In this document: in pieces, positions 49,101 to 56,922 of the stretch
How positions within the stretch are numbered: position 1 is the first letter of the stretch
How the letters are laid out: each line of letters opens with the position of its first letter
Source: Akkermansiaceae bacterium UBA2367
GTDB lineage: Bacteria; Verrucomicrobiota; Verrucomicrobiia; Verrucomicrobiales; DEV007
Assembly: GCA_002344525.1 (NCBI GenBank)
Contig: DDTJ01000088.1
Coordinates: forward strand, 29,063-93,062
Reading direction: 5' to 3'
Length of the DNA stretch: 64,000 nt
Notes under the pieces: model-generated
The model's database searches: none
What the model saw: only the letters and a program-made list of their open reading frames with translations
What the model was told of the DNA's origin: nothing
Program-made: the position numbers and the translations under genes

Positions 49101-49306
49101 TTTTCCAGCGGCGTCGCCACGGTGGAGGACATCGTTTCCGGGCTTGCTCCGGGGAGGCTCGCCGAGACCTGGATGGTCGGAAACTCGACCTGCGGCAGGG
49201 GAGCCACGGGCAGTTGCGGAAAGGCGACGAGCCCGACGAGGAAGATCCCGATCGTCAGCAAGGCCGTGGCCACAGGACGGCGGATGAACGGATCGGAGAG
49301 GCTCAT
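46181..49306 (-). CDS. RND efflux transporter inner membrane subunit (MdtB/AcrB-like)
   Basis: 1041-residue proton-driven multidrug exporter. Typical N-terminus IRRPVATALLTIGIFLVGLVAFPQLPVAPLPQVEFPTI, GASPETMSSTVATPLE, the DIMGERKPAIRVQVDPAKL porter region and VGFVIDDAIVMLENIYRHIEEG with paired charged residues of the proton relay, repeated in the second half (GIVKKNAIMMIDFAIEAERDR). Twelve TM segments are expected. The GVAQVDIMGER and no tight MdtC-type second copy suggest a homotrimer. ATG 49306 overlaps the MFP stop by 4 bases (ATGA). Confidence 0.95.
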   Translation of the reverse strand: MSLSDPFIRRPVATALLTIGIFLVGLVAFPQLPVAPLPQVEFPTIQVSASLPGASPETMSSTVATPLENQFSRIPGITQMTSSSRLGSVSITIQFDLDVSIDGAAQDVQSAINAAAGQLPVDLPSPPSYRKVNPSDAPIIILSLVSDVLPLTEVSDYGNNVIAQQLSQLPGVAQVDIMGERKPAIRVQVDPAKLAALGLGLDDVRGVIASSTVNSPKGSLNGPRQSLSIYANDQLLDAGPYNDLILAYRNGAPIRIRDVGRAVEGPEQSRSAALMSNQRGIGIMIRKQSDANVIDTINHIRALLPELQAAIPPAMSIEIQTDRSRTIRSSVEEVELHLALTVVLVTLVVFLFLRNVRATLIASAVVPISIVATFAIIYLLGFSLNNLSLMALTISVGFVIDDAIVMLENIYRHIEEGMKPLQAALKGAAEIGFTILSITFSLIAVFIPVLLMGGIVGRLFREFAVTVTVAVLVSGFVSLTFVPMMCAKFLRHHEAPDRRTLPGWLDDRLERFFAGVERIYEKGLRVVLRHQALTLLSLVATVALTGWVFVRMPKGFFPLQDTGMISVTAEASPDISFPAMYQHAETIGAILMADPGIAAFTNRVGTGGRSQGGSNSSRYWVTLKDRSERDPASVIIARLKEATADIPGVTVFFQAQQDLNVGGLSSKTQYQYTLRDVDVDRLNEWSPRILDTLRTLPQLHDVTSDQESTAPALNIEIDRQAASRFGIQTQAINALLYNAFGERQVTQFYTQVSQYKVIIEVPPELQSDPSTFDKLFLKSPITGGQVPLSSLITFDTASTKSLSVNHLGQYPAVTISFNLSPDVALGDAVTAIEGAVGEMQIPPGLSGSFQGSAQAFQSSLKSQPYLILAAIVAIYLILGMLYESFIHPLTILSTLPSAGLGALLTLWAFGYDVGVIAIIGILLLIGIVKKNAIMMIDFAIEAERDRGIAAHEAIFEACLKRFRPITMTTLAAMIGGIPLALGHGDGSELRQPLGYAIVGGLVLSQALTLFTTPVVYLFFDRLMKRRKTERAPEKALVQQTV

Positions 49307-50433
49307 AGCGGGATTTCTCTTCGTTTGACGAGAGCACCGGGCTTCAGCTTGCCTTGTCCTTCCCGGACGACTTCGTCGCCTGCGTCCAAGCCCTTCTCGA
49401 TGATCGTCCAGCCATCGAGGGTCGGGCCGGTGACGAGGTTGCGGGCCTCCACGGTGTTGTCCTCCTTGATGAGGTAGGCGAAGGGGCCGTCGAGCCCGGG
49501 CTGGACGGCCTCGGAGGGTACGGCCTTCGCATGCGCGCGGGTGTCCACGAGGACGCGGGCGGAGACGAACTGGCCGGGCCAGAGCGCCAGCGCTTCGTTC
49601 GCGAACCGCGCCTTGAGCCGGAGGGTGCCGGTGGACAGGTCGATCTGGTTGTCGACCAGCTCCAGCTCGCCAGCGTCGAGGACGCCGCCTCCGTCGCCCA
49701 GCGCCTCCACTTTCAGGGCCTCGGCCCCCGACCGCATATGGGTACGGAGGGCGGCGAAATGTTGTTGTGGCAGGGTGAACACGACCGTCACGGGCTGGAG
49801 CTGGGCGAGATGGACAATCCCCGCCGTCTGGTTCGCGGTGACGAGATTGCCCACATCCACCTGGCGGATCCCCGTGCGCCCGGAGATGGGCGCCCGCACC
49901 GTGGCGTATTCCAGATCGAGGCGGGCGCTCGAAATGGAGGCGGTGTCGGCCTTGATCGCCGCTTCGAGCTGCGCCACGAGGGCGGAGGCCTGTTCGAGAG
50001 CCTGCTGGCTGACCGACTGGCTTTTCACCAGCGCCTCCATGCGGGTCAGGTCCTGCTGCGCGCTGACGAGGAGCGCCTCGTTCTGCGCCTTGCGCGCGGT
50101 GGCGAGTGCGAGCGCCGCTTCGTAGGGTCGGGGATCGATGCGAGCGAGGACGTCCCCTTTCTCCACCATGCTGCCCTCGGTGAATTCGATCTGCTCAAGA
50201 ATCCCACCGACCCGCGGGCGAACCACCACGGTGTTGTAGCCTTGCACCGTTCCGAGACCCGAGAGCCAGATCGGAACATCCCGGGTGACGACCTTCGTGG
50301 CGAGGACGGGAACTGCGGACGGCGGAGGCGGTGCGGCCGCAGGCTTGGTCTCCGTGGCTCTGCTTCGCCAAAACACCACCCCACCGGCGATCCCAAGGAT
50401 CAGGGCCATGAAAATCCATCGTTTTCCTCTCAT
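49303..50433 (-). CDS. RND efflux periplasmic adaptor (MdtA/AcrA-like)
   Basis: 376-residue membrane fusion protein bridging the RND pump and an outer membrane channel. N-terminal hydrophobic anchor (FMALILGIAGGVVFW), then Pro/Ala linker, lipoyl-like half (NTVVVRPRVGGILEQIEFTEGSMVEKGDVLARIDPRPYEAAL), alpha-hairpin with ALVKSQSVSQQALEQASALVAQLEAAI, and the second lipoyl/beta-barrel (ATVRAPISGRTGIRQVDVGNLV). ATG 50433 is used; an upstream frame to 50574 is not conserved. A TolC-like gene is not in the window. Confidence 0.95.
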   Translation of the reverse strand: MRGKRWIFMALILGIAGGVVFWRSRATETKPAAAPPPPSAVPVLATKVVTRDVPIWLSGLGTVQGYNTVVVRPRVGGILEQIEFTEGSMVEKGDVLARIDPRPYEAALALATARKAQNEALLVSAQQDLTRMEALVKSQSVSQQALEQASALVAQLEAAIKADTASISSARLDLEYATVRAPISGRTGIRQVDVGNLVTANQTAGIVHLAQLQPVTVVFTLPQQHFAALRTHMRSGAEALKVEALGDGGGVLDAGELELVDNQIDLSTGTLRLKARFANEALALWPGQFVSARVLVDTRAHAKAVPSEAVQPGLDGPFAYLIKEDNTVEARNLVTGPTLDGWTIIEKGLDAGDEVVREGQGKLKPGALVKRREIPL

Positions 50434-50810
50434 CGTCGTTCCAATTTCAGGCGAAGTACTGCCGAGCACAAGGTCCACACTTCCGTTCCTCTCTAAATGA
50501 ATGACGAGGGGAGTCGCCTCTTTATCCATGCGAAATGGTCCGGGACTGCGATGATTTGCGTCTTCGCGGGGCAAAGGTAGGGCTGTTCGGCCAAACGGAC
50601 GTTCGAGCGACGCTCACCGCTGACCGGGCCGGTCAGGGCTGCCTTGGAACCCCGAATCGGTGATGGCGAGGTAGGGCGAACCGTTCCGGTGAGCCGTTGC
50701 GGAGGAATGGCGCACAGCCCCACCTTCGTCGGATCGGACGGATTGGCTGCGAGGCCAAATCCGGTCCGGTATCCGTTCCGCAATCGTTCAGATCTTTTCG
50801 GGATTTCGAA
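50434..50810. other. 375-base gap, no supported gene
   Basis: Contains no coding frame with convincing composition. A short palindromic element TGACCGGGCCGGTCA lies at about 50622-50636. It should hold the promoter of the efflux operon, which starts at 50433, but I could not place one. Confidence 0.5.
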
Positions 50811-51739
50811 TTAGGCACCCAGATGTTTTTGATAAAACGGAATCAATTGCTCCAACGCCTTGCCGGTGGCCTCGGGCTGGTCGTATAGGTCGTAGTGGCT
50901 CGCACCCTGACGATCTGAAGGCTCTTCTGCTCGGAACGCGCCCGACGATAAAGCTCGAATCCATCACGGTAGGAACCGAATCCGCCCGGGATGCTCCCGA
51001 TGACAATGTGCAAAGGCTGTATCAACAGGGTCTCGACGAAAGCGAAGGCATCCCAGTTCATGGCCGCACCGGTGCTGACGAAGCGCAGCTTGTTGGGGGA
51101 GCCCGGCTGCTGGCCGCGGGGCGTGGTGTAGTATTCCACGACTTCGACGATGTCGATGTCGTTGAGGCCCGCCTGCTCGCGCTCCGCTTCCGAGTTGGGA
51201 ATGTAGCCCACGATCAGCGGCTCGGCACCGCGCGCTTCCGCCGTGCGCTGCTTGCCGATGGCCTCCAGCGTCTTGATGGCGGCATCGGGCGTCATGTCGC
51301 CCTCGCGCATCAGACGGCCATAGTTGGCGCCAACAATGGTGCTGACCGCCTTGAAACGGTGGTCCGTCGCCGCTGCGCTCACGGCGTAGCCGCCACCGCC
51401 GCACACGCCCAACACGCCGATTTTCCCTTTATCGACATAGGGCAGGGTGACCAAATAATCCACCGCGCAGCGGAAGTCCTCGACGCGAGTGGCGGGGTTT
51501 TCGAGGAAGCGCGGTTCGCCACCGCTGGCGCCTTGGGTGGAGGCGTCGAAGGCCAAGTTGATGAAACCGGCTCTGGCCAGCGCCTTGCCGTAGATGGCAC
51601 CCGAGGTCTGCTCCTTGCAACTGCTGATGGGATGGGCACAGACGATGGCGGCGTATTTTCCGTCTTCGGAGAACCCTTCGGGAAAATGGAGGTTTGCCGC
51701 GATTTCGATGCCGTTGTTTTGGTAGCGGATGCTTTTCAT
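50811..51739 (-). pseudogene. alpha/beta hydrolase of YcjY type, frameshifted near the catalytic His
   Basis: The protein from ATG 51739 shows FPEGFSEDGKYAAIVCAHP, YGKALARAGFINLAFDAS, GVLGVCGGGGYAVSAA (nucleophile position is Cys, as in dienelactone hydrolases) and SYRDGFELYRRARSEQKSLQI. Around 50909-50912 the frame is lost: the current frame gives VRVRATTTYTTSP and stops at 50843, while the +1 frame continues with GASHYDLYDQPEATGKALEQ and LIPFYQKHL to a stop at 50811. The lost part has the catalytic His. One missing base would restore it, so a sequencing error is possible. Confidence 0.85.
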
Positions 51740-51861
51740 CGATGGGATGTTGATGGTGTGGTTGTTCGGAGCTTGCTAATTCTGCTTCGTTGGATTTAAA
51801 CCACTAATGAACCATCACTGGGGTGATTCGGGCGATCCGTCAACAGTGAACCCACAAACCA

Positions 51862-51905
51862 AAACCCCACCCCGGCCAGAGAGGGAGTCGGCCGGGATGG
51901 GGTTG
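51862..51905 (-). terminator. rho-independent terminator after katG
   Basis: Arms AACCCCACCCCGGCC and GGCCGGGATGGGGTT (one mismatch) around a 12-base loop are followed on the minus strand by a T-rich tail (TTTTGGTTTG). It lies about 25 bases after the katG stop. Confidence 0.85.
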
Positions 51906-51928
51906 GTCTCAGAGCTGTCCCTGTCCGC

Positions 51929-54241
51929 TCAGTGTGCGAGGTCGAAGCGGTCGAGGTTCATCACCTTGGTCCACGCGGCGACAAAGTCGTCGACGAACTT
52001 TTTCCCGGCGTCGGCGCTGCCGTAGACTTCGGCGATGGCGCGGAGTTGCGAGTTGGAACCGAAGACGAGATCGACGGAGGTGGCGGTCCATTTGACCTCG
52101 CCGGTCTTGTGGTCGCGGCCTTCGTAGAAGTGCTCGCAGACGGGAGACACCTTCCACTCGGTGCCCTGGTCGAGCAGGTTCACGAAGAAGTCGTTCGTGA
52201 GCTGCCCGCGCCGCGCGGTGAAGACGCCGAGGTCGGGATGGCCGACGTTGGTCTCCAGCACGCGCATGCCGCCGACGAGCACGGTCATCTCCGGCGCGGT
52301 GAGGTTCAGCAACTGGGCCCGGTCGACGAGGGTCTCCGGCGCGGGGCGGTCGAGCTCGTGGCCGAGGTAGTTGCGGAAGCCGTCCTGCTTCGGTTCGAGC
52401 ACGGCGAAGGACTCCGCGTCGGTGAGTTCCTGCGTGGTGTCGGCGCGTCCGGGCAAGAAGGGGACCTTCACCTCGTGTCCGGCCCGTTTCGCAGCCTCCT
52501 CGATGGCGGTGCTGCCGCCGAGCACAACGAGGTCGGCGAGGGAGACCCGCTTGCCGCCGTCCTGCCCTTCGTTGAAGTCCGTCTGGATCTGTTCGAGGAC
52601 GGCGAGGACCTTGGCGAGCTGCTCGGGCTGGTTGACTTCCCAATCCTTCTGCGGAGCGAGACGGATGCGGGCTCCGTTGGCTCCGCCGCGCAGGTCGGAC
52701 CCGCGGAAGGTGGAGGCCGAGGCCCAAGCGGTGGAGACCAGTTGCGGGACGGTCAGCTCCGAGGCGAGGATTTGCTTCTTCAGCGAGGCGATGTCGGCGT
52801 CTCCGACCAACTCATGATCGACGGCGGGGATGGGATCCTGCCAGAGCAGCGTCTCCTTGGGCACCTCGGGGCCGAGGTAGCGGGAGACGGGTCCCATGTC
52901 GCGGTGGGTCAGCTTGTACCAAGCCTTGGCGAAGGCCTCCTCGAATTCCCTCGGGTTCTCGAAGAAGCGGCGCGAGATCTTTCCATAGACGGGGTCCAGC
53001 TTCAGCGCGAGGTCGGTGGTGAACATGATGGGCTGGTGGCCCTTGGTCGGATCGTGGGCGTCGGGCACGGTGCCTTGGCCCGCCCCGTCCTTGGGTACCC
53101 ACTGATGGGCGCCGGCGGGGCTCTTGGTCAGCTCCCATTCGTAGGCGTAGAGGTTCGAGAGGAACATGTGGGACCACCGGCTCGGGGCGCTCGTCCAAGC
53201 ACCTTCGAGACCGCTGGTGATGGTGTCTCCCGCGTTGCCCTTCCCGTGCTTGTTCTTCCAGCCGAGACCTTGCTCCTCGAGCGGCGCGCCCTCGGGATCG
53301 GGACCGACATTCTCCGCGCCGGCTGCGCCGTGGGCCTTGCCGAAGGTGTGCCCGCCGGCGATGAGGGCGACGGTCTCCTCGTCGTTCATGGCCATGCGGC
53401 CGAAGGTCTCCCGGATGTCCTTGGCCGCGGCGAGGGGATCGGGATTGCCGTTCGGTCCTTCCGGGTTCACGTAGATCAGGCCCATCTGCACGGCGGCGAG
53501 GGGATTCGCCAGCTTGCGGTCGCCGCTGTAGCGCTTGTCGCCGAGCCATTCGCTTTCGGGGCCCCAATAGACATCCTGCTGGGGTTCCCAGACGTCCTCG
53601 CGGCCGCCGGCGAAGCCGTAGGTCTGGAAGCCCATCGTTTCGAGGGCGACGTTGCCGGTCAGGACCATGAGGTCGGCCCAGGATATCTTCTGCCCGTATT
53701 TCTGCTTGATGGGCCAGAGGAGGCGGCGGGCCTTGTCGAGGTTGGCGTTGTCGGGCCAACTGTTGAGGGGCGCGAAGCGCTGGGTACCGTCGGAGGCTCC
53801 GCCGCGCCCGTCGGAGACGCGGTAGGTGCCAGCGCTGTGCCAAGCCATGCGGATGAAAAGCGGTCCGTAGTGGCCGTAGTCGGCCGGCCACCAGTCCTGC
53901 GAGCTGACCATCAACTCGGCGAGGTCCTTCTTCACGGCGGCGAGGTCGAGCGTCTTGAACTCCTCGGCGTAGTTGAAACGTTCGCCCACCGGATTGCTCT
54001 TGGCGGAGTTCTGGTGGAGGATCTGGAGGTTGAGCTGGTTCGGCCACCAGTCGCGGTTCGACATGGCACTGGCGACGGTGTGCCGGTTGGGGTCTGGTTG
54101 CCCGCCCATCACGGGGCATTTGGCGATATCACCCGCCGGTTCTTTGGCTTTGGATGGAGTCGGCGGGTCCTGGGCCGAGACTATCGCGAGGGGCGCGATG
54201 ACCAAGGAGGCGAGGAAGGCGGTTGGGTTTCGTCTTTTCAT
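51929..54241 (-). CDS. katG: exported catalase-peroxidase KatG
   Basis: Bifunctional haem catalase and peroxidase. The 770-residue product has an N-terminal signal peptide (AFLASLVIAPLAIVSAQDPP) which is unusual; standard KatG is cytosolic. The distal site is IRMAWHSAGTYR (W and H), the Tyr is in GLIYVNPEGPNG and the Met in MAMNDEET (the Trp-Tyr-Met adduct), and the proximal His is in AGGHTFGKAHGA. The second, haem-less domain runs from about residue 460 (LVSTAWASASTFRGSDLRGGANGARIRL). ATG 54241 begins the tail MKRRNPTAF. Divergent from oxyR with 129 bases between. Confidence 0.96.
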   Translation of the reverse strand: MKRRNPTAFLASLVIAPLAIVSAQDPPTPSKAKEPAGDIAKCPVMGGQPDPNRHTVASAMSNRDWWPNQLNLQILHQNSAKSNPVGERFNYAEEFKTLDLAAVKKDLAELMVSSQDWWPADYGHYGPLFIRMAWHSAGTYRVSDGRGGASDGTQRFAPLNSWPDNANLDKARRLLWPIKQKYGQKISWADLMVLTGNVALETMGFQTYGFAGGREDVWEPQQDVYWGPESEWLGDKRYSGDRKLANPLAAVQMGLIYVNPEGPNGNPDPLAAAKDIRETFGRMAMNDEETVALIAGGHTFGKAHGAAGAENVGPDPEGAPLEEQGLGWKNKHGKGNAGDTITSGLEGAWTSAPSRWSHMFLSNLYAYEWELTKSPAGAHQWVPKDGAGQGTVPDAHDPTKGHQPIMFTTDLALKLDPVYGKISRRFFENPREFEEAFAKAWYKLTHRDMGPVSRYLGPEVPKETLLWQDPIPAVDHELVGDADIASLKKQILASELTVPQLVSTAWASASTFRGSDLRGGANGARIRLAPQKDWEVNQPEQLAKVLAVLEQIQTDFNEGQDGGKRVSLADLVVLGGSTAIEEAAKRAGHEVKVPFLPGRADTTQELTDAESFAVLEPKQDGFRNYLGHELDRPAPETLVDRAQLLNLTAPEMTVLVGGMRVLETNVGHPDLGVFTARRGQLTNDFFVNLLDQGTEWKVSPVCEHFYEGRDHKTGEVKWTATSVDLVFGSNSQLRAIAEVYGSADAGKKFVDDFVAAWTKVMNLDRFDLAH

Positions 54242-54318
54242 GGGGATGCGAGGGTTGGGTTTTTGGATCGGATTCAAATCGAGCCGCCAATAAATAGCAG
54301 CGCACCGTCAATGCGGCC

Positions 54319-54356
54319 AATGCATTGATCGGGTTGTTGCGATGCGAGATTCGCAT
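54319..54356. promoter_or_regulatory. candidate LysR-type operator between katG and oxyR
   Basis: ATGCGAGATTCGCAT at 54342-54356 is a perfect 6-base inverted repeat with 3-base spacer and has the T-N11-A form of LysR-type sites. It ends 14 bases before the oxyR ATG. A second palindrome, CAATGCATTG at 54319-54328, lies one turn or two upstream. Placement fits control of both katG and oxyR by OxyR. Confidence 0.55.
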
Positions 54357-54370
54357 GGCATGGTCCTTCG

Positions 54371-55297
54371 ATGAGAATCCATTTCGAGTTCCAGCAGTTG
54401 GAGCAATTCGTGGCCGTGGCGCGGGCGAAGAACTTCACGCGGGCGGCGGACGAGTTGAATCTCTCCCAATCCGCGCTGAGCCGCTCGATCCAGAAGCTGG
54501 AGGAGCAGCTCGGCCAGCCTCTCTTCGAGCGAAAGCCGCGCGAAGTCGTGCTCACCGATCTGGGGGAGCTCCTCCTGGAGCGTTCCAAGGAGATCCTGAA
54601 GCTCGTCGAGGACACCTTCTCCGCCTTGTCCGAGGCGAGCCTCCATGGCCGCATCCGTCTCGGGGCGATCCCCACGATCGCCCCCTACTTTCTCCCCGGC
54701 CTGTTGCGGAGCTTCGCCGAGCGGCACCCGGACGTCTCCATCGTGGTGCAGGAGGACACCACCGCCAACCTCGTCCAGCGGTGCAGCCACGGCGAGATCG
54801 ACCTCGCCATCCTTGCCTTGCCGGTGATCGCCAAGCATCTCGAAACCGAGGCGCTCTTCGACGAGGAGCTGCTCCTCGTCGTTCCGGCCGGGCATCCTCT
54901 GGAGTCGTCCGACGAGATCACTCCCGGCACGGTCGAGGGATTCCCCTTCGTCATGCTGAACGAGGCGCACTGCCTGTCGGAGAACATCGCCTCCTACTGC
55001 CGTCGGCAATCCGTCCAGCCCGTCATCGTCGAACGCATCAGCCAACTGACCACGGTGCAGGAACTGGTCGCGCTCGGTCACGGAATCTCGATCGTTCCCG
55101 CCATGGCGCAGCGCCTCGACGGCAGCGACCGGCGGGTCTACCGCTCCTTCGGCGGCGACAGGCCGACCCGCACGGTGACGATGGTGTGGAACCCCTACCG
55201 CTACCAGAGCAAGTGGATCAAGGCGCTCCGGGAGCACCTCCGCCACCATTGCATGAACGGTGGAACGGGGCCGCTGATTGGCGCGGATTCACGCTGA
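54371..55297 (+). CDS. oxyR: hydrogen peroxide sensor OxyR
   Basis: LysR-family regulator of 308 residues. The HTH is in QFVAVARAKNFTRAADELNLSQSALSRSIQKLE, and the effector domain has HCLSENIASYC with Cys201 and Cys210, spaced by 8 residues exactly as C199 and C208 of E. coli OxyR, which form the peroxide-induced disulfide. Residues QELVALGHGISIVPAMA are typical of the family. ATG 54371 lies close to the operator. It is divergent from katG, the usual OxyR target. A gap of 195 bases to the next gene contains a dispersed repeat. Confidence 0.95.
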   Translation: MRIHFEFQQLEQFVAVARAKNFTRAADELNLSQSALSRSIQKLEEQLGQPLFERKPREVVLTDLGELLLERSKEILKLVEDTFSALSEASLHGRIRLGAIPTIAPYFLPGLLRSFAERHPDVSIVVQEDTTANLVQRCSHGEIDLAILALPVIAKHLETEALFDEELLLVVPAGHPLESSDEITPGTVEGFPFVMLNEAHCLSENIASYCRRQSVQPVIVERISQLTTVQELVALGHGISIVPAMAQRLDGSDRRVYRSFGGDRPTRTVTMVWNPYRYQSKWIKALREHLRHHCMNGGTGPLIGADSR

Positions 55298-55343
55298 GGT
55301 TCGTCAGGGGGTTGGATGGGTTTGACTCCAGTCCCCCCTCCGG

Positions 55344-55389
55344 TCCCGGCCTCCGGCGGGGAGGAGGCGGAGGGTTGAAAAGGAAGTTC
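55344..55389. repeat. dispersed repeat, copy 2 of 2
   Basis: Core CCCGGCCTCCGGCGGGGAGG then GCGGAGGGTTGAAAAGGAA. Similar to 19838-19883 over about 46 bases. It lies downstream of oxyR and could be a small mobile or regulatory element. Confidence 0.7.
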
Positions 55390-55492
55390 CTAGCAGTAGT
55401 TGGACGATGCGCCGTGGTGAGCCTCTGCCGTGCAACCTCTTTTTGCCCTCCTCCACCACAACCCCAAACCGTTCCAGAAAGGAACCAACATC

Positions 55493-55894
55493 ATGATAAA
55501 GAAATCCAAATCCAACGCGGCCGATGCCGCTCCCGAAGCCGGGGAATCTACCCCCACCTTGCGCGAGAACGCGGAGATCAACACCAAGATCGACGCCTAC
55601 ATTCGGGACAACCCGAAGTATTGGCAATACGTCCAGAACCTGCCGCGCGAGCGGTCGGAGCGGGCGATGGTCCTGACCAAAGTCCAGCAGCAGGAACGCC
55701 AGCAGAAGCTCGACCAAGGAGTCCTCCGCAAGATCGAGGGCGACCCCGAGTTGAAGCAGAGCTTGCAGGCACTCGTGAAAGACCTACCGGAAGACCAGCA
55801 GCAGAACGCCCTTGTGAAGATGGGGAGCAAAGTGCTGCGCGACATCGGCTTTTTCAAATCACGCACGCAGCAACAGGGCGGAGTGAAAGTCTGA
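55493..55894 (+). CDS. small hydrophilic protein, unknown
   Basis: 133 residues, strongly charged, with no transmembrane segment: a Ser/Asn/Ala-rich N-terminal tail and helices such as REERSERAMVLTKVQQQERQQ-like QERQQKLDQGVLRKIEGDP and LKQSLQALVKDLPEDQQQNALVKMGSKVL. Start ATG 55493 has GAAAGGAA upstream. No family recognised; a coiled-coil rich DNA- or RNA-associated role is only a guess. A terminator follows at 55977-56003, so it is a monocistronic unit. Confidence 0.75.
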   Translation: MIKKSKSNAADAAPEAGESTPTLRENAEINTKIDAYIRDNPKYWQYVQNLPRERSERAMVLTKVQQQERQQKLDQGVLRKIEGDPELKQSLQALVKDLPEDQQQNALVKMGSKVLRDIGFFKSRTQQQGGVKV

Positions 55895-55976
55895 CTGCCT
55901 CACCGCATCAGGACTGCGGCCCCGTCCGCTCCCGGCACCGCAGACCTGATTTCCCACCACCCAATCACAACTCGCC

Positions 55977-56010
55977 ACCGCCCGGAGAAACCCTCCGGGC
56001 GGTCGCGTTT
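55977..56010 (+). terminator. probable terminator after small unknown gene
   Basis: Perfect arms ACCGCCCGGAG and CTCCGGGCGGT with a 5-base loop, followed by CGCGTTTTC rather than a clean T run. It lies about 80 bases after the small unknown gene. Confidence 0.6.
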
Positions 56011-56167
56011 TCAGAGAAGACGGTTGCTCTCAACTGATCCCGCAAATCAAAGGACAGCGATTTGAGACTCGGGGGAACGGAATTCCAGGCCCTTCGAAAA
56101 AGCAGGTTCGACGATTTATTCGGCGTAACCTATGCGGAGAAATCTCCAAGGAACTCTTTGCTGAACA

Positions 56168-56884
56168 ATGTCCGCCAATCCCTCCACCACCCCCCGTCAC
56201 TTTGCTCGCACCCGCTGGACTCTGGTGCTGCGGGCGAACGTGGAGTCGTCCGAGGGTAAGGCCGCTCTTAGCGAGCTGTGTGCAGCGTATTATCAACCGG
56301 TTTTTGTATTTTTGCGTCGCATGGGCTTTTCCGAAGATGTGGCGAGAGATCACGCACATACGTTTTTTGCGCATCTACTGGAGCGAGGCTTCCCCAATGT
56401 CAATCCCCAGCGCGGGCGATTTCGCAGCTACCTGCTCGGCGCGGTGAAATACTTCGTCGGCGATCTGAATGACCGTGCCCTCCGTGCCAAGCGCGGTGGC
56501 GATGCCGTGCATGAAACCATCGATTCCACCGATGATCATTCCGCAGTTCTTAATGTGAAAGCCCCTGCCGTCGCCACGATGCCGGAAATTTTTGATCGCG
56601 AGTGGGCCGTAGCCGTGATGAACCGCGCCTTGAGCACGCTGGCAGACGGACACGCAAAGGATCGCTTTGCAGCCCTTCGCCCTTGGCTCATGGGCGATGC
56701 GGTTGCCTCGCAGGCGGAGGCAGCACATGCGCTCAACATGTCAGAAGGCGCGTTCAAGGTTGCTGTGCATCGGTTGAGGAAGCAATTTCGCGAACTGCTG
56801 CGGAACGAAGTGGCGCAAACCCTGGACGACAACACGGACGTTGACGATGAACTGCGATACCTCTGCTCCGTGTTGGCTCGATGA
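56168..56884 (+). CDS. ECF-type RNA polymerase sigma factor
   Basis: 238-residue sigma factor with region 2 in ALSELCAAYYQPVFVFLRR then DHAHTFFAHLLERGF and the RGRFRSYLLGAVKYFVGD core, and region 4 in QAEAAHALNMSEGAFKVAVHRLRKQFRELLR. It is longer than classical ECFs and resembles sigma factors found beside Ser/Thr kinases in planctomycetes and verrucomicrobia. ATG 56168 follows AAGGAAC. The kinase follows after 38 bases with a similar leader CTCCAAGGAAC (both at 56144 and 56908), so the two are one unit. Confidence 0.93.
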   Translation: MSANPSTTPRHFARTRWTLVLRANVESSEGKAALSELCAAYYQPVFVFLRRMGFSEDVARDHAHTFFAHLLERGFPNVNPQRGRFRSYLLGAVKYFVGDLNDRALRAKRGGDAVHETIDSTDDHSAVLNVKAPAVATMPEIFDREWAVAVMNRALSTLADGHAKDRFAALRPWLMGDAVASQAEAAHALNMSEGAFKVAVHRLRKQFRELLRNEVAQTLDDNTDVDDELRYLCSVLAR

Positions 56885-56922
56885 GCGCGTAACCTTTATC
56901 GCAGGAACTCCAAGGAACAAGT

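Noticed and set aside
46115..49477. 1120-codon plus-strand frame over the RND genes
   Set aside because: Asp/Gly/His-rich antisense of the RND transporter with no fold or homology.
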